Shown here one piece after another: positions 1 to 9,289 of a DNA stretch of 14,974 nt (its first letter is position 1; each line of letters opens with the position of its first letter). The stretch spans positions 1-14,974 of the forward strand of contig JNET01031052.1 in assembly GCA_000697455.1 (NCBI GenBank). The letters are read 5' to 3'. Both the position numbers and the translations under genes were made by a program. The stretch is from Basidiobolus heterosporus B8920. Taxonomy: Eukaryota; Basidiobolomycota; Basidiobolomycetes; Basidiobolales; Basidiobolaceae. A model generated the notes under the pieces. That model saw only the letters and a program-made list of their open reading frames with translations. It had not been told where the DNA came from and made no database searches.

Positions 1-196
1 ACTGGAAGCTTTAGTAGAGTAACAATATCAAAGGATGTTGAACCCAGCATTTCTGAAGTGATGCTAACATTTGTTGGGGATTGTGGATTGATAGTTTGTT
101 AACTTGACACAGTTAGAGGCTTTACCATCCCATAATAGCTAGTTATTACATATTTCAGCAAGTACAAAGAACTCCTATCAATACCTTCCAAGAGCC
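1..196 (+). other. Upstream leader of Gypsy copy 1 (possible LTR end/5' UTR)
   Basis: This stretch precedes the gag start of Gypsy copy 1 and has no coding capacity of its own. By position it should be the 5' untranslated leader, perhaps with the end of the 5' LTR. I cannot place the LTR boundary or a primer-binding site, because the matching 3' LTR is not in the window. The last 50 bases are A/C-rich, as is common just upstream of gag in Gypsy elements. Confidence 0.4.
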
Positions 197-1110
197 ATGT
201 CTACCTCCAATACTGCACTTGCCACTAGTATGGCTACCTTGACTCAACTCCAGCAAGAAAACCTTGACCTCCGTAACTTAATTGCTCAGCTCCAGAATAG
301 CCCCACTCCTGCTCCTGCTCCTCAGCTTGCTGCCCCTGAACCAAGAATCTCCTTGCCAGAAAAGTTTGGTGGAGCTCTTCATGAATACAGGGGCTTCATT
401 AACCAAGTGAAGCTAAACCTGCAACTCCACCCTCACCAATATCCTACTGATCAAGCCCAAGTAGAGCTTGTTGGAACCCTGCTGACTGGAACTGCCCTTA
501 AGTGGTTCTCACAACTTATTGAGTCAAACTCTGCTCTCCTTGCTAACTTCCCTGCCTTCCTTGCTGAAATGGAAGCCACTTTTGGTAATGTTGATAGAGC
601 TAGAACTTCTGCAAGCAAGCTCCAGACAATGAGACAAGGAACCAGGCCAGTATTGAGTTATGCCTCTGAGTTTAGGCAATTGGCCTGTGATCTCAGTCAC
701 TGGGGTGAACCAGCTCTGATCAGCAGTTTCCTCATTGGCCTCAACAATGATGTCAGTGACCTCCTGTTAACTCTACCAGATCCCACTACTTTGAGTGAAG
801 CTATCCAACAGGCTATCAAGTGTAATAACCATTTATTCCAGGAGAAATCTAGGACTAGAAGAGCCCCTTTTAGTCAGCCCCTGCCAGCCTCCAGAACCAC
901 CCCTATGCCAATTCATTACCCTATGCAAATTGATAGTTCTAAGCATCAGAAGCTATCAAAAGAAGAAAAAGCTAGACATCATCAAGAGAATTGCTGCCTG
1001 TTATTATGGTCAACCTGGCAACTTTGCCAACTCCTGTCCTGCTAAGAAACTAGGATTCAAGTTGCTTCAGTCATCAACTGAAGATTCTGCCCCTGATCAG
1101 TCAGGAAACT
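197..1110 (+). pseudogene. gag: Gypsy copy 1 gag (capsid-like) region
   Basis: The first ATG after the leader opens a frame of 282 codons. It begins with a Ser/Thr-rich stretch and a short heptad-like segment (residues about 14-33), then an Ala-Pro rich linker (about 36-48). A retrotransposon-gag core follows (about 50-215), with typical blocks such as ALKWFSQLIE and SYASEFRQLACDLSHWGEPA. The core is followed by a basic Pro-rich tail. A CCHC zinc-knuckle-like region for nucleic-acid binding is recognisable near 985-1045. In the family this protein forms the virus-like particle that packages the element RNA. The region is a fossil and is not expected to work as a complete gene. Identification as LTR-retrotransposon gag is firm; the subfamily is not. 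Confidence 0.85.
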
Positions 1111-1126
1111 TCAGTGTCAAGTTTCA

Positions 1127-1612
1127 ATGATGAGTGCCCAACAGGACAAACTCCAACCACTACCACACTTTCCTGAAAAATCCTTTGCTATCAAGTCCAT
1201 TCCATGCTTTAGAATCCCCATTTGTATTCATTTGTCTGAGTCCCAGACAATTCCTGTCCTAGCCTTGATTGACTATGGAGCCACATCATGCTTCATTGAT
1301 CAAACTCTTGTCCAGAAACACAAAATTCCTGCCATAAGGAAGATCCACCCTGTTGCTGCTGTGGTTATGGATGGAAGATCATTAAGCTCCGGCAATATTA
1401 CCTATGAGACTACCTTACTTGCTATCTCAAGTAGTTTTCACTCAGAAGAGCTTGCTTTCAACATCATGGCTTCACCTCATCATCCTGTTGTCCTTGGAAC
1501 CACCTGGTTAATGCATGAAAACCCAGTCATTAACTGGAAGACAAAGTCCTTGTCATTTGAGAAGCCCACATCCCAAGCCTCCCAAAACCCCCCAAAATCC
1601 CAAAGCCCTTGA
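1127..1612 (+). pseudogene. Gypsy copy 1 protease (retropepsin-like) region
   Basis: An open segment directly after gag has the layout of a Gypsy aspartic protease. A beta-rich stretch leads into the active-site loop region (residues about 45-57, ALIDYGATSCFID). The later hydrophobic block ends VVLGTTWLMHENPVINW (about 121-137), which matches the 'LG..WL...P.I.W' signature at the end of fungal and plant Gypsy proteases. A Ser/Pro/Gln-rich linker follows. In the family this enzyme cleaves the gag-pol polyprotein inside the particle. It is part of a broken element. Confidence 0.8.
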
Positions 1613-1629
1613 GACTATAATATCCAAGA

Positions 1630-2262
1630 AACCTAATCAAGAACCTACACCTCCAAAAGAACTCCCTAAGAAATACCAACAATACCCCCATGTCTTTGAC
1701 AAAAAGAAATCTGAACTCTTGCCTGCCCATAGACCATATGACTGCCTTATAGATCTTGAAGAAGGGTAAAGCCACCATTTGGATCTATCTATAATCTCTC
1801 CCGGCCTGAACTCCAGGAACTCCAGACCCTTATTGAAGAAAATCTCAAGAAGGGCTTCATTTATCACTTGAAATCCCCAGCTGGTTCCCCAATCCTCTTT
1901 GTAACCAAAAAGGATGGCACCCTGAGAATGTGTGTTTACTATATGGCCCTGAATAAGATTACAATCAAGAATAGAAGTTCTTTGCCATTGATTAACACTC
2001 TGTTAGATCAAGGCTCCAGAGCCAAGATCTTTACAAAGATAGATCTCAGAGGTGCTTGCAACCTTGTATGCATAAGACCTGGTGATGAGTAGAAAACTGC
2101 TTTCCAAACATGACATGGCCACTTTGAATATAAAGTTATACCAGTTGGCTTAACCAATGCCCCTCCACTATTTCAGCACCTCAAGCGTGATATTCTGCAA
2201 GAGTACCTTGACCAGTTTGCTTTAGTATATCTGGATGATATACTAATCTACTTCAATACATG
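1630..2262 (+). pseudogene. pol: Gypsy copy 1 reverse transcriptase region (N-terminal part)
   Basis: Similarity to Gypsy RT starts with the linker block that normally reads 'P..Y..Y..VF.......LP.HRPYDC.IDL' (about 1660-1765). It continues with [17 protein letters not shown] near 1885-1935, a KIDLRGA-type block near 2035-2055, and the palm motif [12 protein letters not shown] near 2220-2255. RT copies element RNA into cDNA. Similarity stops at about 2262, before the connection and RNase H domains. Several interruptions are present, so this is a fossil. Confidence 0.85.
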
Positions 2263-4254
2263 CCAGTAAGTATTATATTCTACATATTTCCCAGGTTATG
2301 TCCTTGTATGACAAAATCAATGAGTCTTTTACCTATTAGTTGAACCTACAATCTTTCCAGGACACTGTTGGTGGAGTTTATAGATGTTCTATCATTGAGA
2401 GCTTTAGTATAGTGGCATGAATATGCATAATAAGTTAGGGCATCAACTCAAGTTTCCGACTGTAGTCTTTTGGCTTATGGCTGAAAAACATGTAGCATTC
2501 TTACCCTTTGCATAGAGTAATATTCCATTGTTGTGTAGTGGCACGTTGTGATAAGAAAAGAGATCCAGATATAGAGCAAGGGCAATACCACAGCTTGTTA
2601 TCAGCAGTAGCTGAATGTTGTACTGGCAAAATATCAATCCTGATTGTAAGTATACAAACCTTTCCAGAAAAGTGGAATCAATAGAATAATAGCTTTCAGA
2701 AGATGTGGCAATGATGCCAATTTATTAAGCTAAAAGTTTGGTTAATGACACAAAGCACCACAGTGTTCTATAGAGAAGTTGAGTCTCTATAGATGGCCAC
2801 AAAAAATCAACAAGGCTTAGCAATCTTTGAGATGACTAAGAGCAAGTGCTTATAGCTAAAACAACTGCAATCTGATCCTGAACAGTGTACTGTGATATGT
2901 AGAGAAGCTTGTTGTTGAGGCCCAAATTAAGAGGATACCTGCCGTTTTACTTCAGAACAGAGATAAAGCTTTGTAAAAAGACTCTAGAAAAGTGAACAAG
3001 TCTTATACTTTAGCTTCAAATTGCAAGTCTTCCTTGTTACAAGAACTATCCAGAAGTTGCACCTTAAACTTCAATAACTCATCAAGTTTAAATACTAAAG
3101 TCCTATCTAAAGATGCCTTTAGATAGAAGAAGGTAAAGAAGGTAGAATCAAGGTCTGTGGAAAGGGAGTTGTTTGCTGTCCAAGTGAGTATTCTTAAGTA
3201 AAGAAGTCATTATTTGCTTCATTTGGCTAAAGATGTCAATATATGACTCTTTAGGCTCATAAAGAAAACAGGTAAACTGTCTTTGCCTTAAAAAAAGGAA
3301 GGGTTGGAAGAAACAAGATACCTCTACTGCAAAGATAAGGTTTATTCTTTAGATTTGTGGATGGAGAGGAAAGAGATTCTTCAATTAATCAATCTGTTAA
3401 CCAAGTGATTTGGTATATATTTATGCAATTTTGAACATGAGATAAGTGCAAAAACTGATGGATTATGTGATAATCAGCTGTATAATATGAAACTGGGCCA
3501 TGTTAGACACCTACCACTGGTCTAGTGCTGTTCCAACTATGATCTAATTCCATTTGCTGGAGCAGAAGGTATGGGCATATTAGCAAAATCAGATTCTTCA
3601 TGGTTGGTGATTGATGACAGCATTTCATCTGGTGAGATCTGAGTCCCACACCCCATATCTTGCCAATAATGATCAGATTATGATGGAATAGCTTTTATTG
3701 GACAGCCTTGGATCTGGATTATGACATATTGAAAGATTTTGCTCCAATACACATACATGAATGTGTGGACTCAGTTTGAAGTTCCAGGTAATTGACTTCA
3801 TCACAGATAGGTAATAGAGATTTAGCTTAGTACTAATATCATAGATTTGCTCCATTTTTTTGGCCTGCATAGTGCCGCAGCTTACCGCACAGTGCCATAG
3901 GCCAGCTATTTATGGTTCATTTGTACAACTGAGTGAGTAGAGTGCCTGATAAGCATTAAACTTAATTCAGCAGTTTACCCCTTTGGTCAACATATGTATG
4001 CAGTACAGCTGCTTCATTTCTTGCACATCAATTTTTAACCTGTATAGAATTCAGTTTGAGAAATAAAACCAATGCATCTATGCAAGCATATGCAAAGAAG
4101 TCTTGGGATTCTATTTTGTCAATTACAAGTGCTATGAGCTTTTATATCTCAACTTCTATCATTTGGCATGCTCTGGCACTATCTGGACAACCCAAGGGAA
4201 CAAGTCTAATAAAAATTAAGAAATTGCCTGAAAGAACTGTATAAGCTTTAAGAA
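2263..4254. other. About 2 kb without a recognisable gene; degraded repeat-like sequence
   Basis: I translated this stretch on both strands and found only short frames (65 codons or fewer) without a family I can name. A plus-strand reading around 3590-3640 vaguely recalls the protease loop of a Copia element, and short minus-strand frames lie at 2443-2637 and 3673-3870, but none is convincing. It starts where Gypsy copy 1 stops and ends where a minus-strand Copia fragment becomes recognisable. It may be one or more very old insertions. I see no terminal repeats that bound it. Confidence 0.4.
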
Positions 4255-4890
4255 TCAGCTCTCAGCACTACACCGGCTGACTATTTCAGCATTTTGCTCA
4301 TATGCAGGTGGCTGTACTATATAATTTCTTTTCTCCAGGTTACCATTTGGGAAAGCAGCTTCAACATCCATTTGATGTATCTCCAAGTCTTCTTGAGCAG
4401 CTAGAGCAAGCAAACACCCAATGGAAGTATTTATGGCTACAGGAGCATATGTATCATTATAGTCAACACCCTCAATGTGGGAGTACCCTTTGACAATAAG
4501 CCTGGTTGATACCGGTTGGGGGTTCCATCAGCATTTCTCTTAATCTCAAATATCCATCTGCATCCTACAGGATTTGTGTTGGCAGGCAGATTGACTAACT
4601 CTCAAGTATTATTTGGCATGATTAACTTGTATTCATTGTCACTAGCTTTCTTCCAATCTTCACTTTCATTGCTCTTGATATTTACAAATATTGGTTGTGA
4701 CTCATTGATTGCTATATTAGCAAAAGCATTAGTGGACTTCAACTGCTCAGTGGGTGCTTTCTTTTAACATAAAGATCTTTTTGTAGGTGCATTGCCTTCT
4801 TCAGGGCTCTCTTCCATGAAGCTTGTGGCTTCTGCTTCCTCCTGCAAGTCATTATAATCAACCATGATGAACAGATTCTACAGGTAATAT
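4255..4890 (-). mobile_element. Ty1/Copia fragment A: integrase-RT linker and N-terminal RT
   Basis: Read on the minus strand, this is the region leading into a Copia reverse transcriptase. It has the 'SNESEDWKKA.DNEYK' block (about 4640-4680), VGCRWIFEIKRNADGTPN (about 4520-4575), VDYNDTYAPVA (about 4435-4470) and EDLEIHQMDVEAAF (about 4355-4400), ending near a QPP.YEQNAE motif at about 4270. These are the standard landmarks at the start of Copia RT. The rest of RT and RNase H does not follow at lower coordinates, so this is an isolated piece with a few interruptions. Confidence 0.85.
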
Positions 4891-4904
4891 CATGTTTTGA
4901 TATG

Positions 4905-5085
4905 TAGAATCACTCTTCTCCCCATCAAAAGTAATACAATGAAACCTTATCTGATTACTTAGAAATACTAACAGATCAGCTGATAACCAGTGCTAATCAA
5001 TAAGACTAACTACCAAATCTTTATATTGCAATGCTCCCTGTAGTTAGTACCTATTGGGAACATCTAGGGCCCATCATGATGCATA
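4905..5085 (-). repeat. Partial 3' LTR of Copia copy B
   Basis: The minus strand here aligns by eye with the plus-strand LTR at 12541 and the minus-strand LTR at 10528. Shared blocks include 'TTATTGATTAG', a 'GTTATCAGCTGATCTG'-type block and 'AATCAGATAAGGTTTC'. Only about the first half of the LTR is kept. Similarity stops near 4905, where Copia fragment A starts. Confidence 0.65.
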
Positions 5086-5089
5086 ACTT

Positions 5090-5250
5090 TACATATCACT
5101 CCTTAGGTAAAGCTTTTGTCAATGCATCAGCAATTGTATCCTCAGTTTGACAGTACTCCAGCTGAACAACTTCTTCTTCCAGGTTTTCTCTCACAGGATG
5201 ATGATGAATATCAATATGCTAAGTTTGGTCATGAAAAGCAGCATTCTTAT
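5090..5250 (-). pseudogene. Copia copy B C-terminal tail of RNase H
   Basis: The minus-strand translation contains HIDIHHHPVRE, LEYCQTEDTIADALTKALPKE and a short end block just before the LTR. This is the near-universal Copia tail pattern 'KHID.R.HF.RE ... ADILTKALP'. It places the 3' end of the polyprotein beside the LTR. The MITE at 5251-5449 separates it from the rest of RNase H. Confidence 0.85.
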
Positions 5251-5449
5251 CCCTATGAGAAATTGCAAAAGTTGTAATTTCTCCTTTTTTTTGCTGGTTT
5301 TTAGCTGGTATTCCAATGATAACTTGCTGGTGTTACACCCAAAATCAAAGATTTTTATTTTCTGCTGGTTTTTTGCTGGTATTGGGACCAACAAGGTTGT
5401 AAATCTGCTGGTGTCTTGCTGGTACCCTCATGGTCCATTTTTCATAGGG
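5251..5449 (-). mobile_element. MITE-like element copy 1 (199 bp, TIR CCCTATGA, TSD TAT)
   Basis: This is a 199-bp unit bounded by inverted repeats. The left end reads CCCTATGAGAAAT and the right end is the complement of CCCTATGAAAAAT, so 12 of 13 positions match. It is flanked on both sides by TAT (5248-5250 and 5450-5452), a 3-bp target duplication. By hand alignment it is about 96% identical to copy 3 in the opposite orientation. Its interior has seven CCAGC motifs, read on the minus strand, several spaced 11 bp apart. It has no coding capacity; a 113-codon plus-strand frame that crosses it is incidental. It is inserted in Copia copy B RNase H. It is probably a non-autonomous DNA transposon moved by a transposase encoded elsewhere. 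The superfamily is not clear. Confidence 0.88.
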
Positions 5450-5960
5450 TATATGATGCTATATATCCTTGATTATCTTCCCTTATAACCACTGCGGAAC
5501 TTTACTCAAAGTCCAAGTCCAGTAGTAGGCTCCTAAGCCAGATGGCTTCCTTAGTTGCTTTGGTCAAGGCGATGTATTCAGCTTCAGTTGATGACAATGC
5601 AAGAGTTGGCTGTTTGTTACTGTTCCAGGAGACACAAGCAGCTCCCATCAGAAATAAATAACAGGTAGTAGATTTTTTCTTGTTCAAATCACCTGCCCAG
5701 CCAGCATCACTATAACCAACAGTTAGATGATCTTGTTTATGTCCAAATCTAGATATAAGTCCTGAGTTGTTTGAGATAGCATAGAGTTTGTTTGACAGTG
5801 GTCCAGTGAGCAGATCCAGAATTAGCCCTAAACTGACTAACAGCTCCAATGGCACATGCAATATCAGATCTTGATACAACCATTGCATACATTACACTTC
5901 CAACAGCAGCTTGTTAGGAAATGTTTGCCATCTCCAGTTTCTCCTCTACAGCTTGAGGGT
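5450..5960 (-). pseudogene. Copia copy B RNase H region
   Basis: A 128-codon minus-strand open frame (5502-5888) carries strong Copia RNase H landmarks: GYSDAGWAGDLNKKKSTTC, ACVSWNSNKQPTLALSSTEAEYIAL, and ATKEAIWLRSLLLDLDFE. In the family this domain removes RNA from the RNA/cDNA hybrid during reverse transcription. The upstream connection region ('YR..VGSVMYAMV' type) is recognisable at about 5880-5930. The 3' end is separated from its tail by MITE copy 1. Confidence 0.9.
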
Positions 5961-6018
5961 TCATTAACTTGGTCAACTTAACATTAAGGTCCATTGGTGT
6001 TGAAATTGGCTTGGTATC

Positions 6019-6478
6019 TTACATTTTGTAACTGGCCAAGACATCTCTGATAGAGCCAGCCAGACTGATTTGATGTATCCCTTTACTTCTAATATGCTTA
6101 ACTTCAAACCCCAGATAGTGGTCTATCTCCCCAAGATCAGTCATCTCATACTTAGTAGCCAGACTCTTCTTCATTTTTCTCAAGGAATCAAGGCAATTAT
6201 CTATCAACAGCAAATCATCCAAATAAATACATCATGAAGTATATGCTTCTCTGACTTGGAAACATAAACACTACAATCAGTTTACAGTGCTTGAATACTT
6301 GTTCACTCAATAAGAAGTTCATTTTCTTATTCCAGCTTCTAGGTGCCTGTTCAAGCTCATACAAGAGCTTTTTCAATCAGCAGAATAGCTCAGCATTTTG
6401 TTTATATCCAGGTGGCTGGACCATATAAATTTCTTCCTCTGAGTCACCATTTAGGAAAGCAGCTTAGTTTAGCAAGCA
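6019..6478 (-). pseudogene. Copia copy B reverse transcriptase (C-terminal part)
   Basis: The minus-strand translation gives EEEIYMVQPPGYKQNAE-like (about 6400-6460), then LYELEQAPRSWNKKMNFLL (about 6300-6360), and a 67-codon frame with MDDLLLIDNCLDSLRKMKKS and MTDLGEIDHYLGFEVKHI (6019-6222). These correspond to the Copia palm and thumb: the '.LYGLKQAPR.W' block, the 'YVDD' neighbourhood and the 'DLGE...LG.E' block. The earlier part of RT is absent. The copy has several interruptions. Confidence 0.85.
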
Positions 6479-6619
6479 TCCCAAATAAGTAGTTATGGGG
6501 AGTGTTAAAATAGTGTAGTATTGCATCTAATCATTTCATAACTTAATCCTACTTACTTCCAGGTACTCAACACTTGACAAGAACTTTGAAAAACATTCAA
6601 ATGCTCAAATAATGACTTG
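6479..6619. other. Junction between Copia copies B and C
   Basis: Copia similarity lapses between the end of copy C (right) and the start of copy B (left). On the plus strand a purine run, ATGGGGAG, is followed at 6503 by TGTTAAAATAG, which looks like a polypurine tract next to an LTR start. I could not find a matching LTR end or a target duplication, so this is only suggestive. Confidence 0.3.
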
Positions 6620-7008
6620 AAACACTATACAACTCACAAAAGCAAAATTCTCAAAATCACCAGAACCTGTTCAAGTCTTCTCAAATCCTTACTATATCAT
6701 TCCAGCTATGATCATCACTTGTATACAACAAGATTTGAGATATACTTATATTATTCAGTGTCATTTTCTCCCAGGGTTGGTCCAAATTATCTCAATTTCA
6801 GAAAGTGGTTGAAAAAAATAAATTTTGCCAGTTTAAGAGCTGGAGATCCTCTGTAGGTATTATAAAATTATTCACATAAAGAGTCAGGATCAGGATCCAG
6901 TTTTCCAATGTTTTGACATAGATATTGTCATATACTTTACATATCTGGAGCCCCAATCAATCTAAGCATTGAAATAACTTGTTGTACCATGCTATTGGTG
7001 CTTGTTTA
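6620..7008 (-). pseudogene. Copia copy C reverse transcriptase, part 3' of the MITE
   Basis: Just left of the MITE, the minus-strand translation reads KQAPIAWYNKLFQCLD, followed by a LYVNNFII block at about 6850-6870 that occupies the palm active-site position. It then fades through an ISISQ-type block at about 6730. This is the middle and C-terminal part of Copia RT. It is a fossil with several interruptions. Confidence 0.75.
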
Positions 7009-7205
7009 CCCTATGAAAAGTGGACCTTGAGAGTACCAGCAAGATACAGCAGATTTACAACTTTTTGGGTCCAAATACCTGTAGTCTACCAGGAGAAAAT
7101 AAAAATCTTGAATTTTGGGTGTATCATGAGCAAGTTATCAATAGTATACCAGCTAAAAGCCAGCAAAAAAAGGAGAAATTACAACTTCTACAACTTTTCA
7201 TAGGG
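7009..7205 (+). mobile_element. MITE-like element copy 2 (197 bp, TSD TTA)
   Basis: This copy runs from CCCTATGAAAAG at the left end to TTTTCATAGGG at the right, flanked by TTA on both sides (7006-7008 and 7206-7208). Copia RT similarity resumes directly on each side, so both edges are defined independently by the interrupted host element. It is more diverged than the other two copies (roughly 85% by hand alignment). It keeps only three intact CCAGC motifs, the others being altered. Short plus-strand frames across it (6979-7203, 7020-7229) have no known product. It is non-coding and non-autonomous. Confidence 0.88.
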
Positions 7206-7680
7206 TTAGGTCCTGACAATGCTTTCTGAAGTTTTCACATCTTATCTGGCTGATCTGGCTCAATTCAATCTTCTGGTTGCTCCATATTGAAAAGATCTTC
7301 ACTATTTCATTCAGGGAAGCTGTTTTACATTCATCAGATGCATATCTTGCCTACTGACAGCTAAGGGTGTCATAATTGCTCTATTGGAGTGAAATTTATC
7401 TACTGGTGCCAAAGCTTATTAAAAGCTATTCCTGGAATCAGAGAATATCCTTCTCTAAACAATCAGGTGTTGTATTGCTCTATGGCACCATCAGCTTGGT
7501 TCTTGACCTTATAAACTCATTTGCACTCTATTAACTTTCCCTTGGATGGAACTTGGGCTTTATTTCATATCTTGCTGTCCATTAATGACTTGTATTCACC
7601 CATCATGGCCATATGTGACAATTTTGAATCTTGACTCTCCATTGCTTGATATAGGGTCTGTGTATTGTTACTGAAGGTGG
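7206..7680 (-). pseudogene. Copia copy C reverse transcriptase, part 5' of the MITE
   Basis: The minus strand contains the block before RT ('EYKSLMDSK' near 7580), a 'KLIECK.VYKVKNQADGAIEQY' type segment (about 7460-7545), an APVDKFHSNRAI block (about 7385-7420) and 'DMHLMNVK' (about 7330-7350). This is the standard N-terminal order of Copia RT. It is followed by a loosely preserved stretch up to the MITE. Multiple interruptions are present. Confidence 0.8.
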
Positions 7681-7859
7681 CACATGCATTTACATCATTG
7701 GTTCATGTTGTCTAATGCTATCTGTGGCCATTTTGCCTCATGGTTGATCTTCAAAGTGGCAATTGATCATTAGCTGTATCTGAAACTGTAGCTCTCTATA
7801 AATCTGGCTGATTCTTTTCTGAGGACTTTGAGTTTAGATCAATATCTTCTTCTACATCA

Positions 7860-8600
7860 TACACAATGATCTGACATCAAAACTTTTCCTTTTCATCAAA
7901 GACAACATCCCTGCTCTTGATTAGCTTTGCACTTTTAGTATCATAATCTATAGTCCTCAAATCCAACACCGACTACAGGAAATATGCATGCTCTTCTTTA
8001 AGATCCAATTGAGTTCAATTCTAGTCCAAGATCAAGTAAAATACATCACAGCAAAACATTCTGATGTTTTCCAGTTTTGGTTTTTAGCCAATCCATGCTT
8101 TAAATGGTGTAGATTTGTATCATAAGGTTGTTGGGCACCTTTCCTAATATACTCAGCAGTAACTAATGATTCAGCTCAAAACTTGCTTTTCTACTCCTAG
8201 TCATATAACACAACCCTTGCCATCCTCACTATAGTCCTATTAGCACATTCTGTGAATCCATTTTGCTGTAGGGTATAAGGCACATTTGCATGTTGCTTTT
8301 TCTGACTTAGAGCTAGTAGCAAATGCTATCAAAAAGTATTCCCCTCCATTATCACTGTATGAGATTGTTACAGACAATTCTATCTTTTTCTCTGCTATGT
8401 TCTTGAAGTGGCTTAATATATATATAGTATCATGATTTGTTTTGAGAAATATGTCAATGTATACCTTGTGCTGTCATATATATATGTTACAAAGTATTGC
8501 TGTCCTCATAATCATATGTTTTCCAAGGGCCCACATAGATCTGAATGGATCAGCTATTGTTTTTGAGTGTATTTAATCTTTCCAGGGCTCACAAATACTC
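7860..8600 (-). pseudogene. Copia copy C integrase region
   Basis: Read on the minus strand, an 'S.QIYVGP' start is followed by RYTLTYFSKQIMILYI, SYSDNGGEYF, QHANVPYTLQQNGF and ECANRTIVRMARV (about 8230-8560). A KHGLAKNQNWKTSECFAVMY block at about 8050-8100 matches the usual 'W.GKKPN..HLR.FG...Y' end of the core. The LIKSRDVVFDEKEKF segment at about 7885-7930 matches the family's 'SRDV.F.E' block. In Copia this enzyme inserts the cDNA into the chromosome. Landmarks are clear, but the frame is interrupted many times. Confidence 0.85.
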
Positions 8601-9280
8601 TCCTGCAATGTTTTCTATATATATACATGACACAAGCCTAAAGCAGCTAATATTTCAAAATTCATACCATAGCATGGTAATATTTAACGGACAGAGTCAT
8701 TTTTATACTCCTATTTGACCTAGTTTTCTATGACACATCTGACAGCTTGTTTGAATTGATTTTGCAATGTTTGCTTGCTCTCATTTCATTATCATGCATT
8801 CTAACATGTGTATGTTCTTCTCCTTGATCTCTGTGGATATACAAAGTATATTTCCATTGAATAATGTGCATTCTAGCTCACCAAACAGTGACTATAGGCC
8901 CAGGGCAGTTTTCCCATTTACACATGATGGATTTTTAGCTATTCATGGCACATATAGTACTTACTCATTTTCTCAGTAGGAAGTCCATAATCTTATCCTA
9001 AATCTGGCTGAATATGCCATTGACAATAACTTCTAGTGCAAGATCATCATCCATGGATACTCCTTCAGTTACAATAGTTTGAAATTAAGAAACAGGTTTT
9101 GTACTTATCTGTGTTGGGCAAATCCTGGCTCAAAGTACCATATTTCTGACTTATCTATAACATTTTATGTGATTGCTGACACAAATAACTGCTTGTCTGC
9201 ATCAACTGATGACATTTTGCCACTGTTTTAGCTTTCCCTGGCTTTTTCTTCATGGAATCCTTTGCCCCATTGCCTAGCCT
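8600..9280 (-). other. Copia copy C: gag-pre-integrase and presumed protease stretch, poorly resolved
   Basis: On the minus strand a CHRKLGQ segment near 8735-8760 and a MNFEILAALGLC segment near 8635-8670 resemble the gag-pre-integrase domain ('LWHRRLGH.N...L..L'). The adjoining 8790-9280 should hold the protease by position, but I cannot see a convincing active-site loop. A 70-codon plus-strand frame at 8767-8979 overlaps this and is probably incidental. Confidence 0.5.
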
Positions 9281-9289
9281 CTTATAGCA

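Larger units (their letters stand above)
197..2262 (+). mobile_element. Ty3/Gypsy LTR retrotransposon copy 1, 3'-truncated fossil
   Basis: The order gag, retropepsin-like protease, reverse transcriptase on one strand identifies a Ty3/Gypsy element. The copy is broken by a handful of interruptions, and it ends abruptly just after the RT active-site region. RNase H, integrase and the 3' LTR are not seen downstream. Its gag is still open over 282 codons and its GC content is higher than in the Copia fossils, so it looks like one of the younger elements here. The sequence after 2262 shows no polymerase similarity, which points to an insertion or deletion boundary there. Confidence 0.85.
4905..6478 (-). 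mobile_element. Ty1/Copia copy B: RT, RNase H, tail and partial 3' LTR, with a MITE inside
   Basis: On the minus strand this copy runs from an RT block (AAFLNGD-like, about 6475) through RNase H and the conserved C-terminal tail into a partial 3' LTR. It is interrupted at 5251-5449 by a small DNA transposon. The 5' half (gag, integrase and the first part of RT) is missing at its right edge. The LTR is cut at about 4905, where fragment A begins. Its tail and LTR are paralogous to those of Copia copy D (10528-12540), so B and D belong to one family. The coding region has multiple interruptions and looks old. Confidence 0.85.

Noticed and set aside
1530-1867. Minus-strand open frames of 82 and 76 codons
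   Set aside because: They lie antisense to the Gypsy copy 1 protease-RT region and have no domain of their own.
3590-3640. Possible Copia protease loop on the plus strand
   Set aside because: Only about ten residues look similar, and no neighbouring gag or integrase blocks support it.
5147-5488. 113-codon plus-strand open frame
   Set aside because: Most of it is the antisense of MITE copy 1, and the rest is antisense to the Copia tail. The protein has no recognisable domain.
8415-8630. Short TA-rich runs as a microsatellite locus
   Set aside because: The runs are only 8-12 bases each and fall in the decayed Copia integrase; nothing more is supported.
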